NCBI RefSeq assembly: GCF_002802875.1
Contig: NZ_PEBI01000003.1
Location: 162,297-226,296, forward strand
Length of the DNA: 64,000 nucleotides
Direction: 5' to 3'
Source: Bifidobacterium primatium
GTDB lineage: Bacteria; Actinomycetota; Actinomycetes; Actinomycetales; Bifidobacteriaceae
Position numbers and translations under genes: made by a program. The notes under the pieces are model-generated. The model saw only the letters and a list, made by a program, of their open reading frames with translations. It made no database searches and was not told where the DNA came from. Shown here one piece after another: positions 7,601 through 15,949 of the stretch. Position 1 is the stretch's first letter; each line of letters begins with the position of its first letter.

Positions 7601-8483
7601 CCCACTGTTTGGAAAGGTGGGATTCGGGGTGGGATTGGGTCCAGAGGCGGCCGACGGTGTTCTGTACCAGGTAGCGTACGATCCAGTCCGGGGTGAACAG
7701 CTGCGTGGCGGCCGGAATCTCAGCCGCGCCGGCCTTGCCGCTCTTCTTGAATCCGGCCATCACCTCGTCCTTGCGCTGGGAGATGTAGAACTGGTACAGC
7801 CAGCCGATGATCTCCACGTTGCCGCGCTGCTCGCCTGCGGCATCCACCGTGATGCAGTCCTCCGGGCTCATGGCCTCCAATGCACGACGCAGCACCGAAC
7901 CCGACGCCAGCAGATCCGCCGGCATGAGCAGCTCGTCCACGCCGCGGTCAAGGTTCTCCTCACCTTCGAACATGGAGGGAATCGCATCATGCCAGTGCCG
8001 GCAGTACGCCTGCAATAGCAGACCATACGCCTCGCCCTGCGGGTCGTCGCTCGCACGCGTGCCATCGATCAGCGCCTCGACCGCGCTCTGCACGCCGGCC
8101 GTGCGGTTCGCACGATTCTCCTCGAACACGGCCGGATCATACACACCGCGCAACGCCTCCGACAGCACCTGCGGCAGGCCGTTCACATCGGCCACATCCT
8201 CCGCGGACACCACATGCAAATCCGTATATCCCAGCACATCCATGTACCGCAAGGCGATGATGCGGTTGAACCATCGGTACGCATACCGTTCCGTCACGGC
8301 GGCGAAGCCGGTGTCGCCGCCGCCCTCCGCCCTGATGATCTCCTCCAGGCGGGCGACCACCTTCGGCATGTCCGCGCGGGCTCGGGAGGCGGGCTCCAAC
8401 GCCGCCCTCATGCGGGCGGCGATCGACGTCATCAGTTCGGTGCGCGATTCGGCGGCGAACGCCTGGAGTCTGTTCGTATTCAC
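4680..8483 (-). CDS. pglX: PglX, BREX adenine-specific DNA methyltransferase
   Basis: 1267 residues. The start ATG overlaps the brxC stop by 4 bases. The SAM-binding motif is CDPACGSGH (around residue 326) and the catalytic motif NPPY is near residue 528, so this is an N6-adenine gamma-class enzyme. In BREX it marks host DNA at a non-palindromic site and is also needed for exclusion of unmodified phage. The C-terminal half should hold the target-recognition region. Three in-frame palindromic repeats are inserted (near residues 307-320, 463-482 and 924-943). The segment 5710-6830 is much more AT-rich than the rest (24 of 60 bases G or C at 5821-5880, against 45 of 60 at 8341-8400), consistent with a swapped recognition domain. 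No frameshift was seen. Confidence 0.93.
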   Translation of the reverse strand: MNTNRLQAFAAESRTELMTSIAARMRAALEPASRARADMPKVVARLEEIIRAEGGGDTGFAAVTERYAYRWFNRIIALRYMDVLGYTDLHVVSAEDVADVNGLPQVLSEALRGVYDPAVFEENRANRTAGVQSAVEALIDGTRASDDPQGEAYGLLLQAYCRHWHDAIPSMFEGEENLDRGVDELLMPADLLASGSVLRRALEAMSPEDCITVDAAGEQRGNVEIIGWLYQFYISQRKDEVMAGFKKSGKAGAAEIPAATQLFTPDWIVRYLVQNTVGRLWTQSHPESHLSKQWEYYIPESSDPSVPNVILSERSESKDLSTPESLTVCDPACGSGHMLTYAFDLLYAIYEEQGYSPNEIPALILEHNLYGMEIDERAANLAEFALLMKARDRYRRFFRRNRGVRPHIRRIEPVSFTDDEANELNRMYQVEFDPEIWNTYAQANITGSLIQPSKELADLAASTKSASAPAGGSWPGEAGTEGGDTPTAQPAFFTGDSLIDHEALRAKAETVLTQTRYLARQYMAVVANPPYMGSNNMGAELKSYVNHNYKDGKADLFAAFIYRCLLLVPAHGRLGFMSPYVWMFINSYEKLRQRIISREHLSSLIQLEYSGFDGATVPICTFVLERGLSDEKSCFVRLSDFVGAKQQGPRSREIIAAHRAVLNGKFLDEAPMARHFYECDQDDFTRIPGSPIVYWLPAGVMNVFRSGHNLGDTTRVSKGMVTANNDKFVRLWHEVDQCAVGFSETDRRHAAESSYTWFMYAKGGEFRRWYGNESSLVNWKHDGCTIQHELTEDGSRVRATNFNLDRIFKPGISWTVISSGEQSFRINYAGHLFDAAAGVAQSEDNVSLLGLLNSVVARVILDGLNPTLNLHPGYIEKIPLPSNTEDNKQLIESLISTSKSDWDSFETSWDFVGLPIVEGTVAEETSHPQSAALTAPASGGRGRSLAEIVAAYIERCKRIAEEQREREARNNELVADAYGVRDEVPCDVPLERVSLKRNPAFAYPKADPAERDTLMARDLVKELISYAVGCMFGRYSIDKPGLILASQGQTLDNYLREVPNPRFMPDEDNVIPITSDEWFEDDIVSRFRTFLAVVYGEERLGENVAYAESMLGKSLRKYFVNDFYNDHVKMYKSRPIYWMYSSRRDNKGSFRALVCLHRYTPVTTSNVLGYLRDYVAKLDAQSGRLLASDSARDVRAGEKMRAAITECREYEDKVLYPLATRNLDIDLDDGVLVNYLRLGGALRSIPALDRKRKDVATWTWPHHKLEE
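5653..5709 (+). repeat. Palindromic element C, in frame inside pglX
   Basis: Two adjacent hairpins: GCCCCCGC/GCGGGGGC (5664-5681, 2-base loop) and GTCAGC/GCTGAC (5683-5697, 3-base loop), with CTTCGGCCTCG on one side and CTGGGGGTGG on the other. Its reverse complement aligns with the element at 7035-7092. It encodes Ala/Pro/Gly/Ser-rich residues without breaking the reading frame. Confidence 0.8.
7035..7092 (+). repeat. Palindromic element B, in frame inside pglX, opposite orientation to element C
   Basis: Two hairpins: CCCGGC/GCCGGG (7047-7061, loop TTC) and GCTCCCGC/GCGGGAGC (7065-7082, loop CA), bracketed by CACCCTCAGTC and CGAGGCCGA. It shares the layout and the core CCGCCAGCGG with the reverse complement of the element at 5653-5709. 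It adds about 19 residues (Ser-Ala-Pro-Gly rich) to PglX. Confidence 0.82.
7524..7560 (+). repeat. Element A, short imperfect palindromic repeat, in frame inside pglX
   Basis: The tract from GATCCTTCGACTCGC to CGCTCAGGATGACA is an imperfect palindrome with TCCT/AGGA ends. On the minus strand it is read as LSERSESKDL, a peptide I recognise as a recurrent signature of dispersed repeats in gut bacterial genomes. It lies just before PglX methyltransferase motif I and keeps the frame open. Confidence 0.7.
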
Positions 8484-11400
8484 AGCAGGATCTTCTTTCC
8501 TTCGTTGATGGCATGGATGAGGGTGCGTCGGTAGGATTCGAGGAAGGTATCCACGTCATGCTCGTTCTCCAACGCCGTCACCGGCTTGGGAACGGGAATG
8601 GTGGTGATGACCACGCTTCGCCGCACGACGGATGTGACGGATGCCCCATCGTCGTGAACGGTTTTGGCGACGTGACGGCCGGAACGTTGCGATTCCTCCG
8701 CCTCCTCACCGGTGCCCGGCTGCTCGGAACGATGCGATGTATCGGTAGCGGGCGTCTCGTCAGGCTTACGGGATTCGACGGTCTTCTCATGCTGACGGGC
8801 AAGCGCCTCGTCCAGCTGCGTCATGAGCGTGGCATACAGGCTCTGCTGTACGACATCCGCGTTCTGCCGGATGTCGGCGATGTACTTGGCGCTTCCCGCC
8901 TTGCCCGCGAACTCGTCCAGCCTCCGGCCCACCAGCTGCCGCACCGACTCGTCCACGTTCGCGTACGAGTCGGATTGCATAATGCTTTCGCGCACCGAGT
9001 CGATGACGGCGAGCGCCTGCGAGCGCTCCTGTTCGATCAGCCGGTCCAATGCGGCGCGCAGTTCGTCCACCATGGTCTTGAGCTGGTTGATGCGGTTGCC
9101 CCGGTGAAGGTTCGGGTCGTTCGCCAATGTCAGGGTGTCATCGCGCTTCCGCTGTACGTCAGCCGGCGCAAGCGTGAAGTTCGATTCGTTGTCGTGCAGG
9201 TATGCCATGCAATCGCTGAGCACGGTCTTCTGCGCGCCGTTGAGTATCTGCCGGATCGGCGAGACGATGTCGTCCTTGTCGTCGAGCAGCTGTTCGTCAC
9301 CGTCCTCTTCGTCGTCGGTGATGAACGATTCGAGCATCCACTGGTCGCCGTGCGCCACCGCCCGGTTCAGACGTGCGATGACTTCATCCAGTCGCTTGGT
9401 GAACGCGAACCGGTTGTTGACGTCGCGCAGGTGCCGCAGGTCGGCGGCCTCGTCGCTGAGCGCATCGCGTATGGCCGCGGCCATGGCCGGCGGATCGGAT
9501 GGCAGACCCGACTCCGGGGCGTCGAAGTAGTCGCCGTAGAATCGGCGCAGTCGGCGCACCTTGGCCGCGTCGTACTGTTTGGGCACCTCCACGACGATGG
9601 AGTTCTGCTTCTTGGTGCTGGTGAGCACGGCGACGGCTTCGGTGCGTTCCACCTTGCGGCTGTCGACCATGAGCGTGACCTGCCCCGTGCCGTACAGGTG
9701 CAGCAGACAGGCCAGCACGGCTGCGTAGGGCCAGCCGTACGGCGGCTCGCCGTAGTGCGAGATGACGGCGTGCACCGTGGGTTTGACGGTCTTCGACCGC
9801 ATGATGAACGAGAGCACGTCCTGCGCCGGCGCATCGATCTTGGAGCGGGCGTCCGAGGTGCCGGGCAGTGTCTCCCCGTCCGGAATCGCGGCGTCGTCGA
9901 GTACTTTGCCCAGCCCTTTCTCGTCGTAGCGTACGCCGGCGAGCATGGCGAGGTTGGGATAGTATTTGCCGATCATCAGACCCATCGCCTCGGCTATGCG
10001 ACCTTCCGCGGTAGTGGACTTCAATTCGAGGGGCAGGCCGTTGTACGCGAACACGGCGTTCATGATCGATTCGCGCAGCGTGGTCTTCAACGTGCGTCTC
10101 ATCATCGACAGCGCCGTGTTCTTCTCGCCGATGATGCGCATACGCTGTTCGGAGGTCTCCTGGTTGCGCAGGTTCAGCTTCACGTATTTCGAGGTCTTCA
10201 GATACATGACGGCGTCGTTAGTGAACGTCTTCTCGTCGGGCAGGATGATGCGCACCACGTTACGTTCGCCGGCGCCCTGCATGATCTTGGCGTCCACGTC
10301 CGTGCCGTCCAATGGCGTCACCAGGTGCAGTACCGTGGCCTGCGTCTGGCCTATGGTCGAGCCGTCGATGGTCAGACCGTAGCGGAACGGCGCCTTCTGC
10401 GGCCCGTATTCGATGCGATGCGTGCCGCCGCCGAGGATGTCCACGCCGAGAACCTCGCCGATGAACGAACGGATGTCGCCGTCGGTGATGTCGACGTTCT
10501 TGATCTCCTTTTCAATCTCCTGCTCGTCGTTGGTCAGGTATTCGTAGAACTCGCCGTTACGGTGCACGTAGTTGCCGGCCTCCAGCACGTCGAGCACGCG
10601 GCGGATGCGGTTCTCGAACTCGGGGATGTTCTCGTCGAAGCGTCCCAGCACGAGCACGCGTAGATTGCGCACCGTGGCCTTGAACCCCTGCACGTGCTTC
10701 ACCATGAGCAGTGCCTTGAGCAGGGAGAGGGCGAGCGGCTTGTCGTCGTTCTCGGGCAGTTGGCTGTTCGCCTCGTTGATGCGGTAGTTGGCGGAGGTCT
10801 GCAAGGTGCCGGCGATGCCGTCGTAGAACCTGCTGAACGGGATGATGCTGCCGAACGGCAGGCTTCGGCAGGCCATGAGCGCGATGCTCACCGTGCTGAG
10901 CATCGAACGTTCGCCCACGGACCGGTGCGCACCCTCGAAGAAGCCCGCATCGGACATGCCTCGCATGGCGTTGTGGAACAGGCCGAACTCGTAGTTCATG
11001 AACGGGTATGAGTCGACGAAATCGTCTTCGGAACCGAATTTGTTCGTGCGGAACTGTTGGGCGCCGCCCTCGCCCTGGAAGTCGAACAGCGTGCCGAGAT
11101 TACCCTGCTGGCGGGCGAATAGCCGTTCGATCATCGGACGTGCCTCGTCGGTCTTGACGAGCAGACGCTTCTGGATCACCTCGATGGCGTCGGTGCTGTC
11201 GAGCCGCATGTTGATGTCGAACCGACCCTTGATCTTCGTCAGATCGATGCCCTGGTTCACGGTGCGGCCCTCGATGACCTTGTCGAGGTCCTCCTGCGAG
11301 GTGACGAACACCCATGCGCGGCCGTTCGTGCGGGAGAACAGCTCCTCGGTCACGGTCTGCAGATTGAGCATGCGCTCCGGTTTGCCGCCGACGAACTGAC

Positions 11401-12235
11401 CCACCTCGTCAACGAGGAACAGGATGCGCCGGTTCGGCTCCTGTACGTCCAGCCAGGCGTTCACGTCGTCGGCGAAGTCGGCGATGGTGGGACGATACTG
11501 CGCCTGATAGTCGGCGATGATCAGACGGTCGTCACGTACCGGTTTGCCGGTGGCCTCGGTGAACGCCTCGCTGATCTCCTCCTCCCAGAACTGGGATTCG
11601 GCGCGCCCCTGCTCCCACGGTTTACCGACCTTCTGCTCGAACAGCTTCTTGAACGCCTCCAGCTTGCCGTTGTTGTCGAGGTCATGCTCGAATTTGGCGA
11701 TGTACCGGTTTGCACCGAAATAGCCGCGCGACTCGTTGAACACGCGGACGAACGCGTCGGTCAGCGCGTTCGGATTGTTGTTCTGCGCCTTGCTGTCGAT
11801 GTTGAACAGCAGCGAGGTGGCGGGGATCTCCAGATTCCGGCGCAGCAGGGCCTCAAGCGTGTTGTTGCCCGCATCGGCCGCCTTGCGCATGAGCGTATGC
11901 ACGGCCTGTTCGCGCGGGACCATGGTGGCGGCGTCGGCGAACGCCTCGGGCACGTCGCCGAGGATGTGCGAGAGGATCTTCAGCAGGTGAGATTTACCGG
12001 AACCGAAGTAGCCGGAGATCCACACGCCGTTCGTGTGGTGCGAGCCCGGCTCGTTGTACTCGTCCAACAGCATCTCCATGCTGTTCTGAATCTCGTTGGT
12101 CAGCACGTATTCGTCGATCTCGTCCCTGAGGTTCTTGTCGTCGCTGGCCTTGACCACGCCGTCGATGCGCTGGTCGATGTTCTTGACGAACATGCTCCGC
12201 AACGTCATCATACCGACTTCCGATTCACTCCCCAT
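8480..12235 (-). CDS. brxC: BrxC, large BREX P-loop ATPase
   Basis: 1251 residues, the usual size for BrxC. The ATG at 12235 has an AAAGGAGC site 5-6 bases upstream. Walker A is GYFGSGKS (75-82). The N-terminal pattern around residues 10-70 (RSMFVKNIDQRIDGVVKA, then a Glu/Leu-rich helix before the P-loop) is typical of the BrxC/PglY family. BrxC is an essential BREX component thought to couple ATP hydrolysis to modification or exclusion complexes on DNA. The last ~100 residues are Ser/Glu/Thr rich and probably a linker. It is coupled to pglX by a 4-base overlap and follows brxB by 89 bases, so brxABC-pglX reads as one unit. Confidence 0.94.
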   Translation of the reverse strand: MGSESEVGMMTLRSMFVKNIDQRIDGVVKASDDKNLRDEIDEYVLTNEIQNSMEMLLDEYNEPGSHHTNGVWISGYFGSGKSHLLKILSHILGDVPEAFADAATMVPREQAVHTLMRKAADAGNNTLEALLRRNLEIPATSLLFNIDSKAQNNNPNALTDAFVRVFNESRGYFGANRYIAKFEHDLDNNGKLEAFKKLFEQKVGKPWEQGRAESQFWEEEISEAFTEATGKPVRDDRLIIADYQAQYRPTIADFADDVNAWLDVQEPNRRILFLVDEVGQFVGGKPERMLNLQTVTEELFSRTNGRAWVFVTSQEDLDKVIEGRTVNQGIDLTKIKGRFDINMRLDSTDAIEVIQKRLLVKTDEARPMIERLFARQQGNLGTLFDFQGEGGAQQFRTNKFGSEDDFVDSYPFMNYEFGLFHNAMRGMSDAGFFEGAHRSVGERSMLSTVSIALMACRSLPFGSIIPFSRFYDGIAGTLQTSANYRINEANSQLPENDDKPLALSLLKALLMVKHVQGFKATVRNLRVLVLGRFDENIPEFENRIRRVLDVLEAGNYVHRNGEFYEYLTNDEQEIEKEIKNVDITDGDIRSFIGEVLGVDILGGGTHRIEYGPQKAPFRYGLTIDGSTIGQTQATVLHLVTPLDGTDVDAKIMQGAGERNVVRIILPDEKTFTNDAVMYLKTSKYVKLNLRNQETSEQRMRIIGEKNTALSMMRRTLKTTLRESIMNAVFAYNGLPLELKSTTAEGRIAEAMGLMIGKYYPNLAMLAGVRYDEKGLGKVLDDAAIPDGETLPGTSDARSKIDAPAQDVLSFIMRSKTVKPTVHAVISHYGEPPYGWPYAAVLACLLHLYGTGQVTLMVDSRKVERTEAVAVLTSTKKQNSIVVEVPKQYDAAKVRRLRRFYGDYFDAPESGLPSDPPAMAAAIRDALSDEAADLRHLRDVNNRFAFTKRLDEVIARLNRAVAHGDQWMLESFITDDEEDGDEQLLDDKDDIVSPIRQILNGAQKTVLSDCMAYLHDNESNFTLAPADVQRKRDDTLTLANDPNLHRGNRINQLKTMVDELRAALDRLIEQERSQALAVIDSVRESIMQSDSYANVDESVRQLVGRRLDEFAGKAGSAKYIADIRQNADVVQQSLYATLMTQLDEALARQHEKTVESRKPDETPATDTSHRSEQPGTGEEAEESQRSGRHVAKTVHDDGASVTSVVRRSVVITTIPVPKPVTALENEHDVDTFLESYRRTLIHAINEGKKILL

Positions 12236-12324
12236 GCTCGCTCCTTTGCTCGTATTCCTCTGATTCGTAAGTCATGTTTCATATATGAGCGGATTGCATT
12301 CGTGTTGCAGTCCCGCCGCAACGA

Positions 12325-13026
12325 TTACTGCCCGCCGAGCGGGTCCTCCATGCTATTGAGGCTGAACGACCGATAGTAGTTGTCCGCTCCGAGACGGTCG
12401 AACAGACGCATCGTGGAGACCATGCTCGCCGTCTTCGCATATGTGCCGGGGAAGAACAGCACCACGGGACGCGACTGCTCGAACACCAGCTGGATGCGTT
12501 CCATCAGCGTATGCGTGCGAATGTACGGATACACCCTGCCCACGCCGGTGATGAACACGATGTCGGCCTGGTGATGCTCCCGCGCCTCGCGATACCGTTC
12601 GGCGATGGCGTTCATCAGATCGTCCTTGTCGGGGCTGAGCTTGTCTACCAACGACTGGAGGAACATGTCACCCACCTCCCCGTCCGGGGACGCCCGATGC
12701 AGGCGCGGCTCCTTCTTCAGCACGCGGTCGAAGATGCGGCTCTCCTGGAGCACCTCGATTGCCGTGTCATACAAATCGATGACCAGCACGCCCGGGGAGG
12801 CGTCGCCGGCCTCCGGCGTCATGGACTGCAGACGGTTCGCCAACTGCGCGATGCGCCGCTCCACCTCAAGCTCCTGGGAGGGCGGATATGCATAGATGTA
12901 GTTCGCCGGCTCACCCGCCGTGTCGCTGCCGTCGCGGAACGACTGACGACGCATGATGGCGAACAGGCTGTCGAATTCACGCTCGATGTCACGCGGCTCA
13001 CGCTGCACCATGTTGGAAACCGCCAT
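12325..13026 (-). CDS. brxB: BrxB (DUF1788 family BREX protein)
   Basis: 233 residues from the ATG at 13026, with GAGGAGGG about 8 bases upstream. The protein is soluble, shows the BrxB-type pattern VLVIDLYDTAIEVL near the middle and IVFITGVGRVYPYIR before a final VVLFFPGTY strand, and ends in a Gly-Gly-Gln tail. BrxB is a small conserved BREX protein whose exact role is not settled; it belongs to the core complex with BrxC, PglX and PglZ. It lies 15 bases downstream of brxA and 89 bases upstream of brxC in one direction. Family assignment is supported by size, motifs and position. Confidence 0.9.
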   Translation of the reverse strand: MAVSNMVQREPRDIEREFDSLFAIMRRQSFRDGSDTAGEPANYIYAYPPSQELEVERRIAQLANRLQSMTPEAGDASPGVLVIDLYDTAIEVLQESRIFDRVLKKEPRLHRASPDGEVGDMFLQSLVDKLSPDKDDLMNAIAERYREAREHHQADIVFITGVGRVYPYIRTHTLMERIQLVFEQSRPVVLFFPGTYAKTASMVSTMRLFDRLGADNYYRSFSLNSMEDPLGGQ

Positions 13027-13041
13027 ACGTACATCCCTCCT

Positions 13042-13644
13042 CTACAATCCGGGCTCGCCCATCGGAAAGAATCCAAACGATTCCGGCCTGTCTCTCAGCA
13101 TATCGGCAATCTCGGGACTCAGTAGGGAAGGCACGATGAGATTCCCCCGCTGTTCCAGCAGACCGGCCTCGAACATGGCGTGGAACACGTTCTGCCGCAG
13201 CTTCTTCGCCGTCGACTCGCTGAGACCCTCCAGCTCAGGATGCCACATGGCCTTCTTCAGCACGAACCGGTCGTAATCCACGTAGGTCACGGTCGGTATC
13301 CCCATCAGATAATGGTCCCGCAGCACTTCGTTGGCGAACTCCCCCACCAGCGTGTAATGCCGGCACATCGCCACCCACATGAGTGCGGCCTGGTCACCTG
13401 ATGGGGTCCCTTCATCGGCAAGATAACGCAATTCGTCTTCCGAAAGCGCACTGAGTCGTTTCACCGTTTCACCGGCGATGCGTTTGCCGGCGGCAAGCGT
13501 ACGGACCCCGAGCAGATTGTCGTCCGTCACGATTCGCCGGGCAACCGACCAATCCCCCTGCTCCAGAAACACGCGCGCAACGACGACACCCTGCGAAGCC
13601 AGCAGACCACCGACCGTAAACGACAACCGATACCGTTCCGCCAT
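13042..13644 (-). CDS. brxA: BrxA (DUF1819 family BREX protein)
   Basis: 200 residues, start ATG at 13644 with GAAAGGAGC upstream. It opens with YRLSFTVGGLLASQGVVVA, the usual DUF1819 start, and is the first gene of the type I BREX operon. BrxA resembles NusB-like helical proteins and has been reported to bind DNA; it is needed for defence in some systems and dispensable in others. The operon promoter must lie in the 160 bases between this gene and the divergent SWIM-domain gene. A TAAACT-like -10 around 13690 on the minus strand is possible but weak. Confidence 0.9.
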   Translation of the reverse strand: MAERYRLSFTVGGLLASQGVVVARVFLEQGDWSVARRIVTDDNLLGVRTLAAGKRIAGETVKRLSALSEDELRYLADEGTPSGDQAALMWVAMCRHYTLVGEFANEVLRDHYLMGIPTVTYVDYDRFVLKKAMWHPELEGLSESTAKKLRQNVFHAMFEAGLLEQRGNLIVPSLLSPEIADMLRDRPESFGFFPMGEPGL

Positions 13645-13729
13645 CGTCGCGCTCCTTTCATCGTTTCCATTTCACGCGAATATTTCAGTTTATCACCTAC
13701 TACACGACCGGCGTTCGGACCCTAGCGCC

Positions 13730-13760
13730 ACATGAGACCGCAACCGTTGGTCTCTCATGT
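13730..13760. promoter_or_regulatory. Inverted repeat in the divergent brxA/SWIM promoter region
   Basis: ACATGAGA (13730-13737) and TCTCATGT (13753-13760) form an 8-base perfect inverted repeat, flanked inside by GACC and GGTC-like bases. Position between divergent genes suggests an operator; no regulator gene was found beside it. Function inferred. Confidence 0.35.
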
Positions 13761-13792
13761 CACTCATGGCTCCCATGATACGGCTCCGCGTT

Positions 13793-13804
13793 TACACTCG
13801 AATC
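13793..13804 (+). promoter_or_regulatory. Candidate -10 box for a leaderless SWIM gene transcript
   Basis: TACACT (13793-13798) lies 6 bases before the ATG at 13805, and no ribosome binding site precedes that ATG. This spacing fits transcription starting at or next to the start codon, a leaderless arrangement common in actinobacteria. Confidence 0.4.
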
Positions 13805-15859
13805 ATGACAGTTCCATCGAAGCCGCTGCTGTATGAATTCGAAGCCATGTTCGACGATGCGCCGCATATACTCGAACGCGCACTCGACTATTGGGAGGAT
13901 GACCGTGTGGGCTCGGTGGAGGAGATCGCCCCGGCGCTGTTCCATGCGCATGTGGCCGGCAGTGAGGAGACGCCCTACGACGTGGACATCCGTCTTGATG
14001 GCGGAGACACCGGAGACGAGACGTCTCATCCGCGCGAACGGCATGTGATGTCCGCCGCATGCACATGTCCCTATCACCGGACCCCATACTGCAAGCACGT
14101 GGGCGCCGTATTATACGCGCTTCGCGCACGGCTGGAAGGCGACGGAGGGAATCCCACGACGCCGGATGACGAGACTCCAGTGCACGAATCCAGACCCATC
14201 GTGCCGAAGCATGTCCTCGACGGCATATGCCATCGCATCGAGGAACGCATACAGCAGTCGGACGGCCGTAACGTTCTGTTCTTCTGGTCGACCGAGTGTC
14301 TGCGCCAGGCCGAACGGCTTCGTTCCGGAGCGGAGGAGCCGCTCATCCCGGCCAAGGAGGCCGGGCGCATGGTTCTCGGCCCCATGGACGAGTATCATCG
14401 TCGCCGCAACCTCAGCGACCACGACTATGATTCCGGCGGCCCCGACGAAGGCGCCGAATCGCAATCATGGCCCGCATCCGGCGAGACGCATCGGCAGGGC
14501 CTGTACGACGACGCCCTTTCCGGCCTGCGTACGGTGGTCGACAACGCACTGCATTCCACGAGCTATGACGACGCCTGTTTCAACCTCGCCATATGCATGC
14601 AGGCGCTGGCCGCGTTCACGAACTCGGTGGATGACGATTATCACGAGCTTTCCAATGAGAACGATCAGCTCACCGATCGAATCCGCTGCTACATGGAGAA
14701 CGTGGCCGCCTACGCGGATTCCCCGACCTCGAGCATCGCGCTCGGACACATCGCGAAGGTCGCGTATGAGCCGGATATACAGTTCTACGATCCCGCGAAC
14801 GCGGCGATGCTGCTGGCAAGCGCCTGCGCGTTCGCCCGATACGAGGACAGGGCGATGTGGGCGTACGACGTGATCGACACTGCCCTTGAACGTCTCGGAC
14901 CTTCGCATGACGGCGAATTGCCGCATGACATGCTTGTCGCCCCTCGTCATGTGCTGCACCGGTATGTGCAGATGGCGGCCTATGATCTGCGCCGGCTGGC
15001 CGGCGACGAGGCGGGGTGCCGGGAACTGTGGGATGCGTATCCTTCATCCGACCCGCTGCTGCTGATGCATGCCGTCGTCCTGATACGGCAGCGGCGGTTC
15101 CGGGAGGCATATCACCTTGTGGCCGGGCATCTTGACCGGAGCATGGACCCGCTCGATGCCGACAGGCAGATCGTCCGCAACGGTCTTCTGCAGGGGTTGC
15201 TGCCGCATGGCTGGCATTCGCTGCTGGAATGCTGTGCGGAGGGCATGGACGATGCCGAGCGGCTTGCCGGCGTCTACCGGTTCGTCATCGTCAACGGCAA
15301 CGACAAGGCGGACGCGACGTATGTGGGCAGGCTGCGTCGTCTGATCCGTCTGGGAGGGTCGAGCGATGAGCAGTGGCATGACGCGGCGCGCTCGCTGGCC
15401 CGTGAATGCGCCAGGAACATCGCGGAACGCATTCGCACGCAGCCCGAGATACCATGGAACGCCGTCGGACCGAATCGACGCAGCAGTTGGCGCAATCCCG
15501 CATATGAGCGGCTCATCGTGGATGAGCGGCTGTCCGATGCGGCGCTCACCTATTGCGTGACCATCGACTATCCTCCGCTGCCTTTGCTGAAGACCATGGC
15601 GATCGACCATCCTCAGGAGGCCCGTCAGGTGATCTACGACGCCTTGCCCGTCGGTGCGCTGGATGCGAATGCGGTCGTTCCCGGCACGGGACGCCGTGGC
15701 ATGGATGCTCACCGGACCAAATACCGTCAGGTGGCGAAGCAGCTGCGGCGTTACCGTGAGGTGTTCGGGGATGAGGAGATGCGCGGGCTCGCCCGTCGCA
15801 TCGTCGAACAGTATCCGAACCGCAGGGCGTTGCGCGACGAGCTGTCCTTCGCGCTGTAG
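13805..15859 (+). CDS. SWIM zinc-finger domain protein of unknown function
   Basis: 684 residues from the ATG at 13805; an earlier in-frame ATG at 13757 lacks support. A SWIM zinc motif C-x-C-x7-C-x-H is visible at residues 86-98 (CTCPYHRTPYCKH). The remaining ~580 residues look helical and repeat-like (many Ala/Leu/Arg helices, possibly TPR-like), with no nuclease or ATPase motif that I recognise. SWIM domains bind zinc and are thought to mediate DNA or protein contacts. It is divergent from brxA and separated from it by 160 bases, so it borders the defence block but may be an ordinary chromosomal gene. No ribosome site is present; see the leaderless promoter entry. Confidence 0.7.
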   Translation: MTVPSKPLLYEFEAMFDDAPHILERALDYWEDDRVGSVEEIAPALFHAHVAGSEETPYDVDIRLDGGDTGDETSHPRERHVMSAACTCPYHRTPYCKHVGAVLYALRARLEGDGGNPTTPDDETPVHESRPIVPKHVLDGICHRIEERIQQSDGRNVLFFWSTECLRQAERLRSGAEEPLIPAKEAGRMVLGPMDEYHRRRNLSDHDYDSGGPDEGAESQSWPASGETHRQGLYDDALSGLRTVVDNALHSTSYDDACFNLAICMQALAAFTNSVDDDYHELSNENDQLTDRIRCYMENVAAYADSPTSSIALGHIAKVAYEPDIQFYDPANAAMLLASACAFARYEDRAMWAYDVIDTALERLGPSHDGELPHDMLVAPRHVLHRYVQMAAYDLRRLAGDEAGCRELWDAYPSSDPLLLMHAVVLIRQRRFREAYHLVAGHLDRSMDPLDADRQIVRNGLLQGLLPHGWHSLLECCAEGMDDAERLAGVYRFVIVNGNDKADATYVGRLRRLIRLGGSSDEQWHDAARSLARECARNIAERIRTQPEIPWNAVGPNRRSSWRNPAYERLIVDERLSDAALTYCVTIDYPPLPLLKTMAIDHPQEARQVIYDALPVGALDANAVVPGTGRRGMDAHRTKYRQVAKQLRRYREVFGDEEMRGLARRIVEQYPNRRALRDELSFAL

Positions 15860-15949
15860 CGAATCCGTCGATTCGCCGAGGGCCGAGACCGGCGCCTCCC
15901 GGAGTAGAGTTGGGCTTGAAAAACCGAAACCATTGCAAAGGAGCACGCC

